From NCBI GenBank assembly GCA_050249615.1, contig JBFWQE010000104.1, positions 1 to 19,126 of the forward strand: a stretch of DNA of 19,126 bases, in the 5' to 3' direction. The DNA comes from VFZN01 sp050249615. GTDB lineage: Bacteria > Acidobacteriota > Vicinamibacteria > Vicinamibacterales > UBA2999. The position numbers and the translations under genes were made by a program. Below the pieces are notes generated by a model. That model searched no databases. It was not told the DNA's origin and was given only the letters and a program-made list of their open reading frames with translations. Below, piece after piece: positions 1-5,675 of the stretch (position 1 is its first letter; each line of letters starts with the position of its first letter).

Positions 1-90
1 CTTGGGACTTGGGGCTTGGGACTTGGGGCTTGGGAATTGGGGCTTGGGGCTTGGGGCTTGCGACTCCCGAATCCCGGTTCCCGGCTCCCG
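1..90. repeat. Bipartite G-rich/C-rich low-complexity repeat, copy 1
   Basis: The first part (1-60) is an array of heptamers CTTGGGG/CTTGGGA. It is followed at 61-90 by C-rich units of the type GACTCCCGAATCCCGG. The same order (CTTGGG array, then ACTCCC array) occurs again at 2575-2662. The repeat continues past the left window edge, so its full length is unknown. Runs of three or four G separated by three or four bases fit a G-quadruplex pattern on the plus strand. The minus-strand hisD frame stays open through the whole element and reads it as a Pro/Ser/Gln/Lys-rich tail. Confidence 0.85.
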
Positions 91-1352
91 CCTATGCCAA
101 GGGTTCGGCGGGCAGGCCCGACGCGCTGTTCAATCGACCTGGCGTGTCCCTCGAGGCCCTCGGCGCGCGCGAGCGTGGTGATGGTGCCGGCGATGGCCCG
201 CAGCCCGCGCTCGGAGACCCGCTGCACCGACACGAGTTTCACGAAGTCCGCGGCGTTCAGCCCGCCGCGGAACCGCGAGGCGCCGGCGGTGGGCAGCACG
301 TGGTTCGACCCGATGGCGTAGTCGCCCGCCACCTGCGCGGTCCATGGCCCGACGAAGATGGCGCCCGCGTTCCGCATCCGCGCGGCCACTTCGTCCGTCT
401 CGACGACCAGGTGCTCCGAGGCGGCCTCGTTGGCCAGGGCCACTGCCTCGCTCATCGAGCCGGCCACGATGAGGCCCCCGTGCTTCCAGAGGGATGCGGC
501 CGCGGGGCCCTCCGCCGGCATTCGCAGCGCGACCTCGCGCGCGATGGCTTCGGCCGCGCGCCGGCTGGTGGTGATGCACACCGCACGCGCGTCCGGATCG
601 TGTTCGGCCTGGGCGATGAGGTCCGCCGCCACCCACGTCGGCGGCGTCCTCGCGGCGACGATGAGGATTTCGGTAGGGCCCGCATAGAAGTCGATGGAGC
701 AGTCCGCCGAGACCAGGGACTTGGCGGCCGACACCCATCGGTTGCCGGGGCCGACGATCTTGTCCACTCGGGGGACCGTGCGCGTGCCGTACGCCATGGC
801 GGCCACGGCGTGCGCGCCGCCCACGCGGAACAGGCGATCGACGCCGGCCTCGAGCGCCGCGGCGAACACCGTGGCGTCGGGGCGCGGGCACGCGACGATC
901 ACTTCGGGCACGCCCGCCGACCGCGCGGGAACGGCGGCCATCAACAGGGAGGAGGGCAGCGGGTAACGCCCGGCCGGCACGTAGCAGCCCACGCGCGCGA
1001 GGGGGACCACGCGCTGCTCGACCGTCACGCCCGGCTGCACCGTCACGCGCCAGCCCTTCGGCACCTGCGCCTTCGACACGCGGCGGATGTTCCGCGCGGC
1101 GTCACGGATGGCCCGCCGCACCGGCGCGGGCACCGTGCGTGCGGCAGCCTCCCACTCCTCGCACGGCACCTCGAGGGAGCCGGTCAGCCCGTCGAGTTCC
1201 TCGGCATACCTGCGCAGCGCCCGGTCCCCGCTCTTCCGCACGCCGTCGACGATGGCGGCGGCCTTCGTCTCGGTGGCGCGGTCACGGATGCGCGTGGCCG
1301 ACAGCAGCGCGGCGACGGCCTTGCGATTGGTTGAAGCAACGATACGAATCAT
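1..1352 (-). CDS. hisD: Histidinol dehydrogenase, 3' end beyond window
   Basis: HisD oxidises L-histidinol to L-histidine in two NAD-dependent steps, the last reactions of the cytosolic histidine pathway. Reading from the ATG at 1352-1350, the protein shows the family signatures YVPAGRYPLPSSLLMAA, KIVGPGNRWVSAAK, FYAGPTEI, AQAEHDPDARA (Gln and His zinc ligands) and SNHVLPTAGASRFRGGL. The ATG is eight bases after the hisG stop, consistent with one operon. The recognisable protein ends near residue 411 with EGLEGHARSIEQRV, where HisD normally finishes. The frame has no stop there. It continues about 40 residues through the repeat at 1-90 as a PQAPSPK-like tail and leaves the window. The gene is therefore 3'-incomplete here. 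Identity is certain; the true C-terminus is not. Confidence 0.95.
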   Translation of the reverse strand, partial: MIRIVASTNRKAVAALLSATRIRDRATETKAAAIVDGVRKSGDRALRRYAEELDGLTGSLEVPCEEWEAAARTVPAPVRRAIRDAARNIRRVSKAQVPKGWRVTVQPGVTVEQRVVPLARVGCYVPAGRYPLPSSLLMAAVPARSAGVPEVIVACPRPDATVFAAALEAGVDRLFRVGGAHAVAAMAYGTRTVPRVDKIVGPGNRWVSAAKSLVSADCSIDFYAGPTEILIVAARTPPTWVAADLIAQAEHDPDARAVCITTSRRAAEAIAREVALRMPAEGPAAASLWKHGGLIVAGSMSEAVALANEAASEHLVVETDEVAARMRNAGAIFVGPWTAQVAGDYAIGSNHVLPTAGASRFRGGLNAADFVKLVSVQRVSERGLRAIAGTITTLARAEGLEGHARSIEQRVGPARRTLGIGGSREPGFGSRKPQAPSPNSQAPSPKPQVP

Positions 1353-1360
1353 CTGGGCCC

Positions 1361-2248
1361 TTACAGCACGATCTTGTTCAGCGGGTACTCGACGATGCCC
1401 TGGCCGCCGGCGGCCTTCAGCTTCGGGATGAGGTCCCGCACGGTCTTCTCCTCGAGGATGGTGTTCACGGCCACCCACTCGGGGTCGCTCAGCGAGCTGA
1501 CGGTCGGGCGCTGCAGCGCGGGCAGCAGGCCGAGCACGCGCTCGAGATCCGCCTTGCGCACGTTCAACATGAGGCCCACCCGGCCCTGCGCCTCGATGGC
1601 CGCCTTCAGCAGCAGCGCGATGTTGGCGATCTTCGTCCGCTTCCACTCGTCGGCCATCGCCGCCTGGTTGGCCACCAGCTGCGTGTTCGACTCGAGGATC
1701 GTGTCGAGGATGCGGAGGCGATTGGCGCGCAGCGTCGAACCCGTCTCGGTGGCTTCGACGATGGCGTCGGCCAGCACCGGCGGCTTCACCTCGGTGGCGC
1801 CCCACGAGAACTCGACGTCCACGGTCACGCCCTGTTTCTCGAAGTAGTCGCGCGTCACGCGCACCAGCTCGGTCGCAATCTTCCTTCCTTCGAAGTCCTT
1901 CGCCGACTGGAAGGGCGAGCCCTCGGGGGCCGCCAGCACCCAGCGCACCTTTCCGAAGCTCTGCTTCGCATACACGAGGTCGGCGATGGGCGTCAGCGGC
2001 GGCTGTTCCGGGTGGCCGATCTCGTGCTCACGGATCCAGTCCAGCCCGGTGAGGCCTGCGTCCAGGACGCCGTCGGCCACGTAGCGCGCCATCTCCTGCG
2101 CGCGGATGAGCATGCACTCGATCTCGGGGTCGTCGATGGCAGGGAAGTACGACCGTGACGAGGTGATGAGCTGGAACCCCGCGCGCTGGAACAGCTGCAC
2201 GGTGGCCTGCTCGAGGGAGCCCTTCGGAATGCCGAGCTTCAGCTTCAT
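1361..2248 (-). CDS. hisG: ATP phosphoribosyltransferase, long form
   Basis: HisG condenses ATP with PRPP to phosphoribosyl-ATP, the committed and feedback-regulated first step of histidine synthesis. The 295-residue product begins MKLKLGIPKGSLEQAT, the usual N-terminus. It carries DAGLTGLDWI, ATELVRVTRDYF and the PRPP-site region ADAIVEATETGSTLRANRL. The C-terminal part (about 215-295), ending GIVEYPLNKIVL, is the ACT-like regulatory domain of the long form, so no HisZ partner is expected and allosteric inhibition by histidine is likely (family knowledge). An in-frame start 24 bases upstream exists, but the ATG at 2248 matches the family. It also overlaps the hisI stop as ATGA (2245-2248), which suggests translational coupling. 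Confidence 0.97.
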   Translation of the reverse strand: MKLKLGIPKGSLEQATVQLFQRAGFQLITSSRSYFPAIDDPEIECMLIRAQEMARYVADGVLDAGLTGLDWIREHEIGHPEQPPLTPIADLVYAKQSFGKVRWVLAAPEGSPFQSAKDFEGRKIATELVRVTRDYFEKQGVTVDVEFSWGATEVKPPVLADAIVEATETGSTLRANRLRILDTILESNTQLVANQAAMADEWKRTKIANIALLLKAAIEAQGRVGLMLNVRKADLERVLGLLPALQRPTVSSLSDPEWVAVNTILEEKTVRDLIPKLKAAGGQGIVEYPLNKIVL

Positions 2249-2559
2249 CGCGTGACCTCGGTATAGAAACACGACCGCTGGCCGGTGTGGCAGACGTTCC
2301 CGTCCCCTTCCCGGTCCACCTTCACCAGCACCGTGTCATCGTCACAGTCCGTGAAGATCTGCCGGACGGCCAGACGGTTCCCGGAAGTCTCGCCCTTCGT
2401 CCACAGCTTGTTGCGCGTGCGGCTGAAGAAGGTCACGTAGCCCGTCTCCCGCGTGATCTTCCAGGCCTCGTCGTTCATGAAGCCCACCATCAACACCTCG
2501 CCGCTCGTGTTGTCCTGCACGACGGCAGGGACGAGCCCGTCCAGCTTGCTGAAGTCCAT
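2245..2559 (-). CDS. hisI: Phosphoribosyl-AMP cyclohydrolase
   Basis: HisI opens the adenine ring of phosphoribosyl-AMP, the third step of histidine synthesis. The 104-residue protein has the metal-binding DCDDDTVLVKV segment and the cysteine motif CHTGQRSCFY near its end, the family hallmarks. It is a stand-alone cyclohydrolase with no fused HisE domain. The ATG at 2559 is preceded by GAGGAG (plus-strand 2564-2569) with a 4-base spacer. Upstream ATGs in the same frame only add repeat-encoded Pro/Ser/Gly residues and are rejected. The gene is first in the his operon and lies about 105 bases downstream of the terminator hairpin at 2663-2699, so it is the gene that hairpin would control. Confidence 0.96.
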   Translation of the reverse strand: MDFSKLDGLVPAVVQDNTSGEVLMVGFMNDEAWKITRETGYVTFFSRTRNKLWTKGETSGNRLAVRQIFTDCDDDTVLVKVDREGDGNVCHTGQRSCFYTEVTR

Positions 2560-2574
2560 GATGCTCCTCAAGGT

Positions 2575-2662
2575 CTTGGGGCTTGGGTCTTGGGGCTTGG
2601 GGCTTGGGGCTTGGGCCGACTCCCCACTCCCGACTCCCCACCCCCGACTCCCCACTCCCGAC
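2575..2662. repeat. Bipartite G-rich/C-rich low-complexity repeat, copy 2
   Basis: A CTTGGGG/CTTGGGT array (2575-2615) is followed by four ACTCCCC/ACTCCCG-type units (about 2616-2662), the same bipartite order as at 1-90. It separates the attenuator terminator from hisI, so the his mRNA leader carries a C-rich stretch of about 40 bases followed downstream by no other gene before hisI. The plus strand, which is the template for his transcription, has at least four G-runs of three or more and could form a G-quadruplex (inference). Confidence 0.85.
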
Positions 2663-2699
2663 AAAAACAAAAAGCCCGCCGGTTTCCCAGCGGGCCTTT
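2663..2699 (-). terminator. Intrinsic terminator / attenuator hairpin upstream of hisI
   Basis: On the minus strand the 5' arm GCCCGCTGG (2695-2687) pairs with the 3' arm CCGGCGGGC (2682-2674) over nine pairs, one of them G-U, around a GAAA tetraloop (2686-2683). TTTTT, then G, then TTTTT follow at 2673-2663. This is a textbook rho-independent terminator reading toward hisI. It lies inside the leader of the operon, 38 bases after the stop of a His-rich leader ORF. Its position argues for attenuation rather than termination of an upstream gene, since no minus-strand gene ends just before it. Confidence 0.88.
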
Positions 2700-2733
2700 G
2701 CGTGAAACGAATCCTTGTGTGGTCGTCTTCGGT

Positions 2734-2814
2734 CTACACGCGCAGTCCGGCCGGGCCGTTCGGGGAACGGTGGTGATGATGGACCGGATGCGAGTGGTGG
2801 ACGAAGGCGAACAC
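2734..2814 (-). CDS. hisL: Histidine-rich leader peptide of the his operon (attenuator)
   Basis: A 26-codon ORF starts at GTG (2814-2812) and stops at TAG (2736-2734). Residues 5-15 read VHHSHPVHHHH, giving seven His codons within ten. It is followed by the terminator at 2663-2699 and then by hisI-hisG-hisD. This layout matches the his attenuator of enteric bacteria, in which ribosome stalling at His codons under histidine starvation prevents terminator formation (established mechanism). The stretch is too short for standard gene calling. The start is uncertain: an in-frame TTG at 2826 also exists, and no strong Shine-Dalgarno is visible. No antiterminator pairing could be proven by eye. Chance His clustering is the main alternative but is unlikely given the context. 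Confidence 0.82.
   Translation of the reverse strand: MFAFVHHSHPVHHHHRSPNGPAGLRV
2756..2770 (-). promoter_or_regulatory. Small hairpin directly after the His codons
   Basis: CCGTTC and GAACGG form a perfect 6-bp stem with a CCC loop on the leader RNA. It begins at the last base of the fourth consecutive His codon. A ribosome stalled on the His block would cover it, so it is a candidate pause hairpin or first stem of the attenuator. Its role is inferred. Confidence 0.5.
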
Positions 2815-2825
2815 GACTGTCCGCA

Positions 2826-2855
2826 AGGATAGCCCGGATCGGGGCCGGGAAGCAA
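2826..2855 (-). promoter_or_regulatory. Candidate sigma70-like promoter for the his operon
   Basis: On the minus strand TTGCTT (2855-2850) and TATCCT (2831-2826) are separated by 18 bases. The predicted start of transcription, around 2819, is only a few bases before the leader GTG, so the leader peptide would be nearly leaderless. The two boxes match consensus at three and four of six positions, so this is a moderate prediction. The repeat array at 2861 and beyond abuts its upstream side. Confidence 0.42.
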
Positions 2856-2860
2856 ACCCG

Positions 2861-2946
2861 GGGCTTGGGGGCTTGGGGCTTGGGACTTGGGGCTTGGGAC
2901 TTGGGGCTTGGGACTTGGGGAGGGGGTCCTGGGGACTTGAGGGCTT
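2861..2946. repeat. G-rich low-complexity repeat, copy 3
   Basis: A clean CTTGGGG/CTTGGGA array runs from 2861 to about 2920 and decays into related sequence (CTTGAGGGCTTGAG) by 2950. Unlike copies 1 and 2 it lacks the ACTCCC half. It lies between the his promoter and the 3' end of the next minus-strand gene. No gene was identified in 2861-2998. Confidence 0.8.
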
Positions 2947-2998
2947 GAGAGCAGCTTGGTGCTCGTCTTCGTGTCCCTCGTGCCATCGTGGTCTCGCT

Positions 2999-3604
2999 TC
3001 ACCCCCGAGCTCGGTGCTCCGCCGTCTCTCGCACCGTGTCCAGCAGGCCCTGCACCAGCACGTGGGCGCCGGAGCCGACGCCGAAGGTCCAGTACCGCCG
3101 GAACCAGCGACGCGCGTGCTCGTCCGTCGTCGCCGTCCTCATCGTCCCCGTGAGCAGCGTGCGGTGCGCGTCCAGCGCGCGCACCGAGAGCGAGTAGACC
3201 GTCTTCGCGTAGCCCGGCTCCGCGAAGTCGCGGAAGCCTTCGGGCGTCACGTGCGCGTACTCGATGACGGGCCGCCAGAACTTCCCGACCAGGCCGAGCG
3301 CGATTTCGTCAGGGGCCCGCTCCCCGAGCAGCACCCAGCCTCCCTCGCGCGAGGGTTGGGTCGTCGTGTCCTTCAGTCTCATGCGCGCGGGCGCTGCGGG
3401 CATGGCCTCGCCGTGCAGCAGGTGGCTCACCATCTCCGGGAGCATGCGCAGCGCCCCCAGCGCGCCCACCAACGGGCGCTGGCGGCCGACCTCGAGGAGG
3501 TCCACCTCCATCAGCGCGTCCCAGGTGGCCTGGACCTCCGCGTGGACGACGGCGGCCAGCGAATCGGAGACATCGAAGATCGGCAGGAACTCGTCCACCA
3601 GCAT
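2999..3604 (-). CDS. Hypothetical protein, possibly SRPBCC/START-like
   Basis: A 201-residue protein starts at MLVDEFLPIFDVSD, with no signal peptide or membrane segment. Its pattern is an N-terminal strand and helix (residues 10-35), a helix-rich stretch (40-65), then strands including GGWVLLGERAPDEIALGLVGKFWRP (88-112, described here by its key residues G-L-V-G-K-F-W). It continues with GYAKTVYSLSV, TLLTGTMRTATT and a terminal amphipathic helix with RRWFRRYW. This order resembles small SRPBCC (polyketide-cyclase-like) ligand-binding proteins, but no diagnostic motif fixes the family. The longer upstream reading frame runs into the divergent gene at 3707 and is not used. It is transcribed away from the C25 protease and toward the his repeats. 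Function is unknown. Confidence 0.7.
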   Translation of the reverse strand: MLVDEFLPIFDVSDSLAAVVHAEVQATWDALMEVDLLEVGRQRPLVGALGALRMLPEMVSHLLHGEAMPAAPARMRLKDTTTQPSREGGWVLLGERAPDEIALGLVGKFWRPVIEYAHVTPEGFRDFAEPGYAKTVYSLSVRALDAHRTLLTGTMRTATTDEHARRWFRRYWTFGVGSGAHVLVQGLLDTVRETAEHRARG

Positions 3605-3706
3605 GGCGTCAGTATGCCACCGCGGAAGTGGTGGAAATCGAGGCCGCAGGTCCGTCAGAATCTGCAACGCCCCCTCCGGCCGCGACACCAAGTCAAGAGG
3701 CCCACC

Positions 3707-5353
3707 ATGCAGAGCGTCAAGCTGAGCGTCACCTGCCGTCGAAACCTGGAGAAGAAGTACCCCACCGCCGCCCTCAAGCAGATCGACAAGGCCGTGGCGG
3801 CCTGGACCAAGGCCGACAAGGATCGCGACATCCAGACCGTGCACGTCGCCGTGGACGATGCGGCGGCGATGAAGAAGCTGGGGGTGAAGGCCATCACCGG
3901 CGCCGTCACACCCCAGAAGGTGAAGCGCGCGCTGGACGCGCTGGTCGCGCGGCTCACGCCGGACTACATCGTCCTCTTCGGCGCGGCGGACGTCGTGCCC
4001 ATGTTCCTGGTGGCGAACCCATCCGCCTCCGAATCAGGAGACGACGACGAGGAGGTGCCGACGGACAACCCGTATGCCTGCTCGCGGCAGTTCGTCGCGT
4101 CGAGGCGATCGAGCTATCTCGTGCCCGACCGTGTCGTTGGCCGCATCCCCGACCTGCCGGGCTCGACGGACCCCTCGTGGCTCGTGGACTACCTGGCCCA
4201 TGTCGCCCAGGCGCGCCCGAGGCCCACGGCGGACTACGACCGGGATCTGATGATCTGCACGGCCTCCTGGCGGAAGGCGGGCGAGGAATGCGCGAAGACG
4301 CTGGGACGCGAGCCCGCCGACGTGCTCATCTCGCCGCCCACGAAGGACAAGGCCCCGGCCATCGTGGCGCGGCGCAACGCGCGGCTCCACATGATCAAGT
4401 GCCACGGCGTGGACGAGGACTCGCGCTTCTACGGCGAGGGCGGCGGCGCCTTCCCCGATGCGCTCAGCAGTCCCACACTCCTCGGACGGACGGTGCCGGA
4501 CACGGTCGCCGGCGCGATGTGCTGCTACGGAGCCGACCTGTTCGACCCCGCGTCGCCAACCGCGCAGCACCCGCCGGAGCTCCCGATTCCCAACGTGTAC
4601 CTGAAACAGGGCGCGCACGGCTTCCTCGGCTCGTCCACCATCGCGTGGGTGGGGCCCGTGCGGATGATGTGCGCCGACTGGATCGTGACAGCGTTCCTCA
4701 AGAGCGCCACCACCGGCGCGTCGCTGGGCCGCGCGGCGCTCGAGGCCAAGCAGGACTACCTGCGCTGGCTGCAGCAGCAGGGCCAGGAGCCGGACGCGGC
4801 CGACGAGAAGACGCTCATCCAGTTCCTGCTGCTGGGGGATCCGTCCATTCACCCCGTCCCATCGGCGGCCTCCGCGACTGGCCGCGCACGCCGTGCGGGC
4901 CGGGAGCCGGCGGCGGCCGGCCTGGCGGCCGCGGTGCCCGCCGCGCTGCAGCGCCAGCGTCGCCGGGCCGCACGCTTCGAGATCGGAGGGATGCTGCGCG
5001 AGAGCCTTCCCGAGCGGCACGTCACGTCGCCGAAGAAGGCGCCGAAGACCGTGGCCGACGAAGCCAGGCGGGCGGCCGCGGCGGTCAGCACTGCGAAGGT
5101 GCGCTGGACGCTCGGCCGTGCGGATCGCGTCGTGACGACGGCGGTGGCGCCCGAACTGGCGCCGCGCGCGGCCGCATCCATCGCCGGGCAGCCGGGGCTC
5201 AGGGCGACGCGCTCGGTCGCCGCGCGGCAGACGTACCAGTACTATTGGGTATCGCGGCAGAAGACCGATCGGGTGACGCGCATCAGCATGGTCACCGTCC
5301 AGGCCGACAGCCGCGGCCGCGTGCTGGGGAGCCGCGTCGTGGTCTCCAGTTGA
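3707..5353 (+). CDS. Gingipain-like (C25, clan CD) cysteine protease, cytoplasmic
   Basis: The 548-residue protein has the C25 order of motifs: YIVLFGAADVVPM (87-99), VVGRIPDLPG (143-152), the catalytic-His segment IKCHGVDED (His233), the catalytic-Cys segment GAMCCYGAD (Cys272 or Cys273), and the closing LLGDPSIHP (375-383). The caspase-hemoglobinase fold is therefore complete, with an apparent His-Cys dyad. There is no signal peptide, unlike secreted gingipains, so an intracellular role is likely. Residues about 390-548 form a basic Ala/Arg-rich tail ending in a predicted beta-rich segment. AAGAGG precedes the ATG. The start lies about 100 bases from the divergent gene at 3604. The next gene follows after 20 bases, implying co-transcription. 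Substrate and trigger are unknown; related caspase-like proteins act as effectors in bacterial conflict systems. Confidence 0.85.
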   Translation: MQSVKLSVTCRRNLEKKYPTAALKQIDKAVAAWTKADKDRDIQTVHVAVDDAAAMKKLGVKAITGAVTPQKVKRALDALVARLTPDYIVLFGAADVVPMFLVANPSASESGDDDEEVPTDNPYACSRQFVASRRSSYLVPDRVVGRIPDLPGSTDPSWLVDYLAHVAQARPRPTADYDRDLMICTASWRKAGEECAKTLGREPADVLISPPTKDKAPAIVARRNARLHMIKCHGVDEDSRFYGEGGGAFPDALSSPTLLGRTVPDTVAGAMCCYGADLFDPASPTAQHPPELPIPNVYLKQGAHGFLGSSTIAWVGPVRMMCADWIVTAFLKSATTGASLGRAALEAKQDYLRWLQQQGQEPDAADEKTLIQFLLLGDPSIHPVPSAASATGRARRAGREPAAAGLAAAVPAALQRQRRRAARFEIGGMLRESLPERHVTSPKKAPKTVADEARRAAAAVSTAKVRWTLGRADRVVTTAVAPELAPRAAASIAGQPGLRATRSVAARQTYQYYWVSRQKTDRVTRISMVTVQADSRGRVLGSRVVVSS

Positions 5354-5373
5354 ACGCGGTGGGAAGGCCGCGC

Positions 5374-5640
5374 GTGAGCAAGAAGCCGTCGAAGGAGGCG
5401 AAGGAGCCCATCGTCCTCTGCGGCGATGTCGCCCATGCCCGCGTACGTCACGGCACGGGAAGCGAGCACGTCGCGATCGTGCTGCGGACCGACGATGGCG
5501 AAGAGCTCATCCTGCAGCGCATTGGTGCCAACCCCTTCAAGGATCCCGAGGGCGAGAAGCTCGTGGGCTACCGCGTGACCGTCGAGGGCTACCGGCTGGG
5601 GAAGGTGTTCAGGTATGTCACGGCGGAGATGGCACGGTAG
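5374..5640 (+). CDS. Small conserved-looking protein downstream of C25 protease
   Basis: An 88-residue product starts at GTG (5374), preceded by GGGAAGG (5361-5367) with a 6-base spacer. After a Lys-rich N-terminus it is mostly short beta-strand candidates: AHARVRHGTGSEHVAIVLRT, EELILQRIGANPFKDPEGEK, and GYRVTVEGYRLGKVFRYV. The G-x-x-V-x-V-x-G-x-x-x-G pattern in the last strand pair suggests a small beta-barrel (OB- or SH3-like), but I do not recognise the family with certainty. It has no signal peptide and no catalytic motif. It lies 20 bases after the protease gene and probably shares its mRNA, so it could be an inhibitor, adaptor or targeting partner of the protease (inference). Confidence 0.72.
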   Translation: MSKKPSKEAKEPIVLCGDVAHARVRHGTGSEHVAIVLRTDDGEELILQRIGANPFKDPEGEKLVGYRVTVEGYRLGKVFRYVTAEMAR

Positions 5641-5675
5641 GTCGACGGACGGGGCGCGACGGACGGAGGTTCGCG

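Noticed and set aside
1..90. CRISPR array or phage attachment site at the repeats
   Set aside because: Units are only about 7 bases in direct tandem, with no spacers, no cas genes and no integrase or tRNA gene nearby.
9..2158. Long plus-strand open frames across hisD and hisG
   Set aside because: They are antisense shadows. The minus-strand frames carry clear HisD and HisG signatures and operon-like spacing.
2560..3002. Long minus-strand frames through the repeats that could extend hisI upstream or encode PSPKPQAP-type proteins
   Set aside because: The sequence is pure repeat translation. hisI has a good ribosome site at its internal ATG, and the terminator lies between the repeat and the leader.
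3617..3634. Imperfect inverted repeat CCACC...GGTGG between the 2999-3604 and 3707 genes
   Set aside because: The arms are only five bases, in very GC-rich DNA, with no convincing promoter boxes around them. It is likely chance.
4034..5020. Antisense open frame opposite the C25 gene
   Set aside because: Arg/Gly/His-rich composition without motifs, fully inside a well-supported gene on the other strand.
3628..5373. Second plus-strand frame overlapping the C25 gene and reading into the 88-residue gene, as if a larger fusion
   Set aside because: Before 5374 its translation is Arg/Gly/Ala-rich without motifs. The GTG at 5374 with GGGAAGG upstream explains the real coding part.
5641..5675. Short direct repeat GACGGACGG in the convergent gap between the 88-residue gene and the 844-residue gene
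   Set aside because: It is two short copies without hairpin or U-tract, so it does not support a terminator or a functional element.
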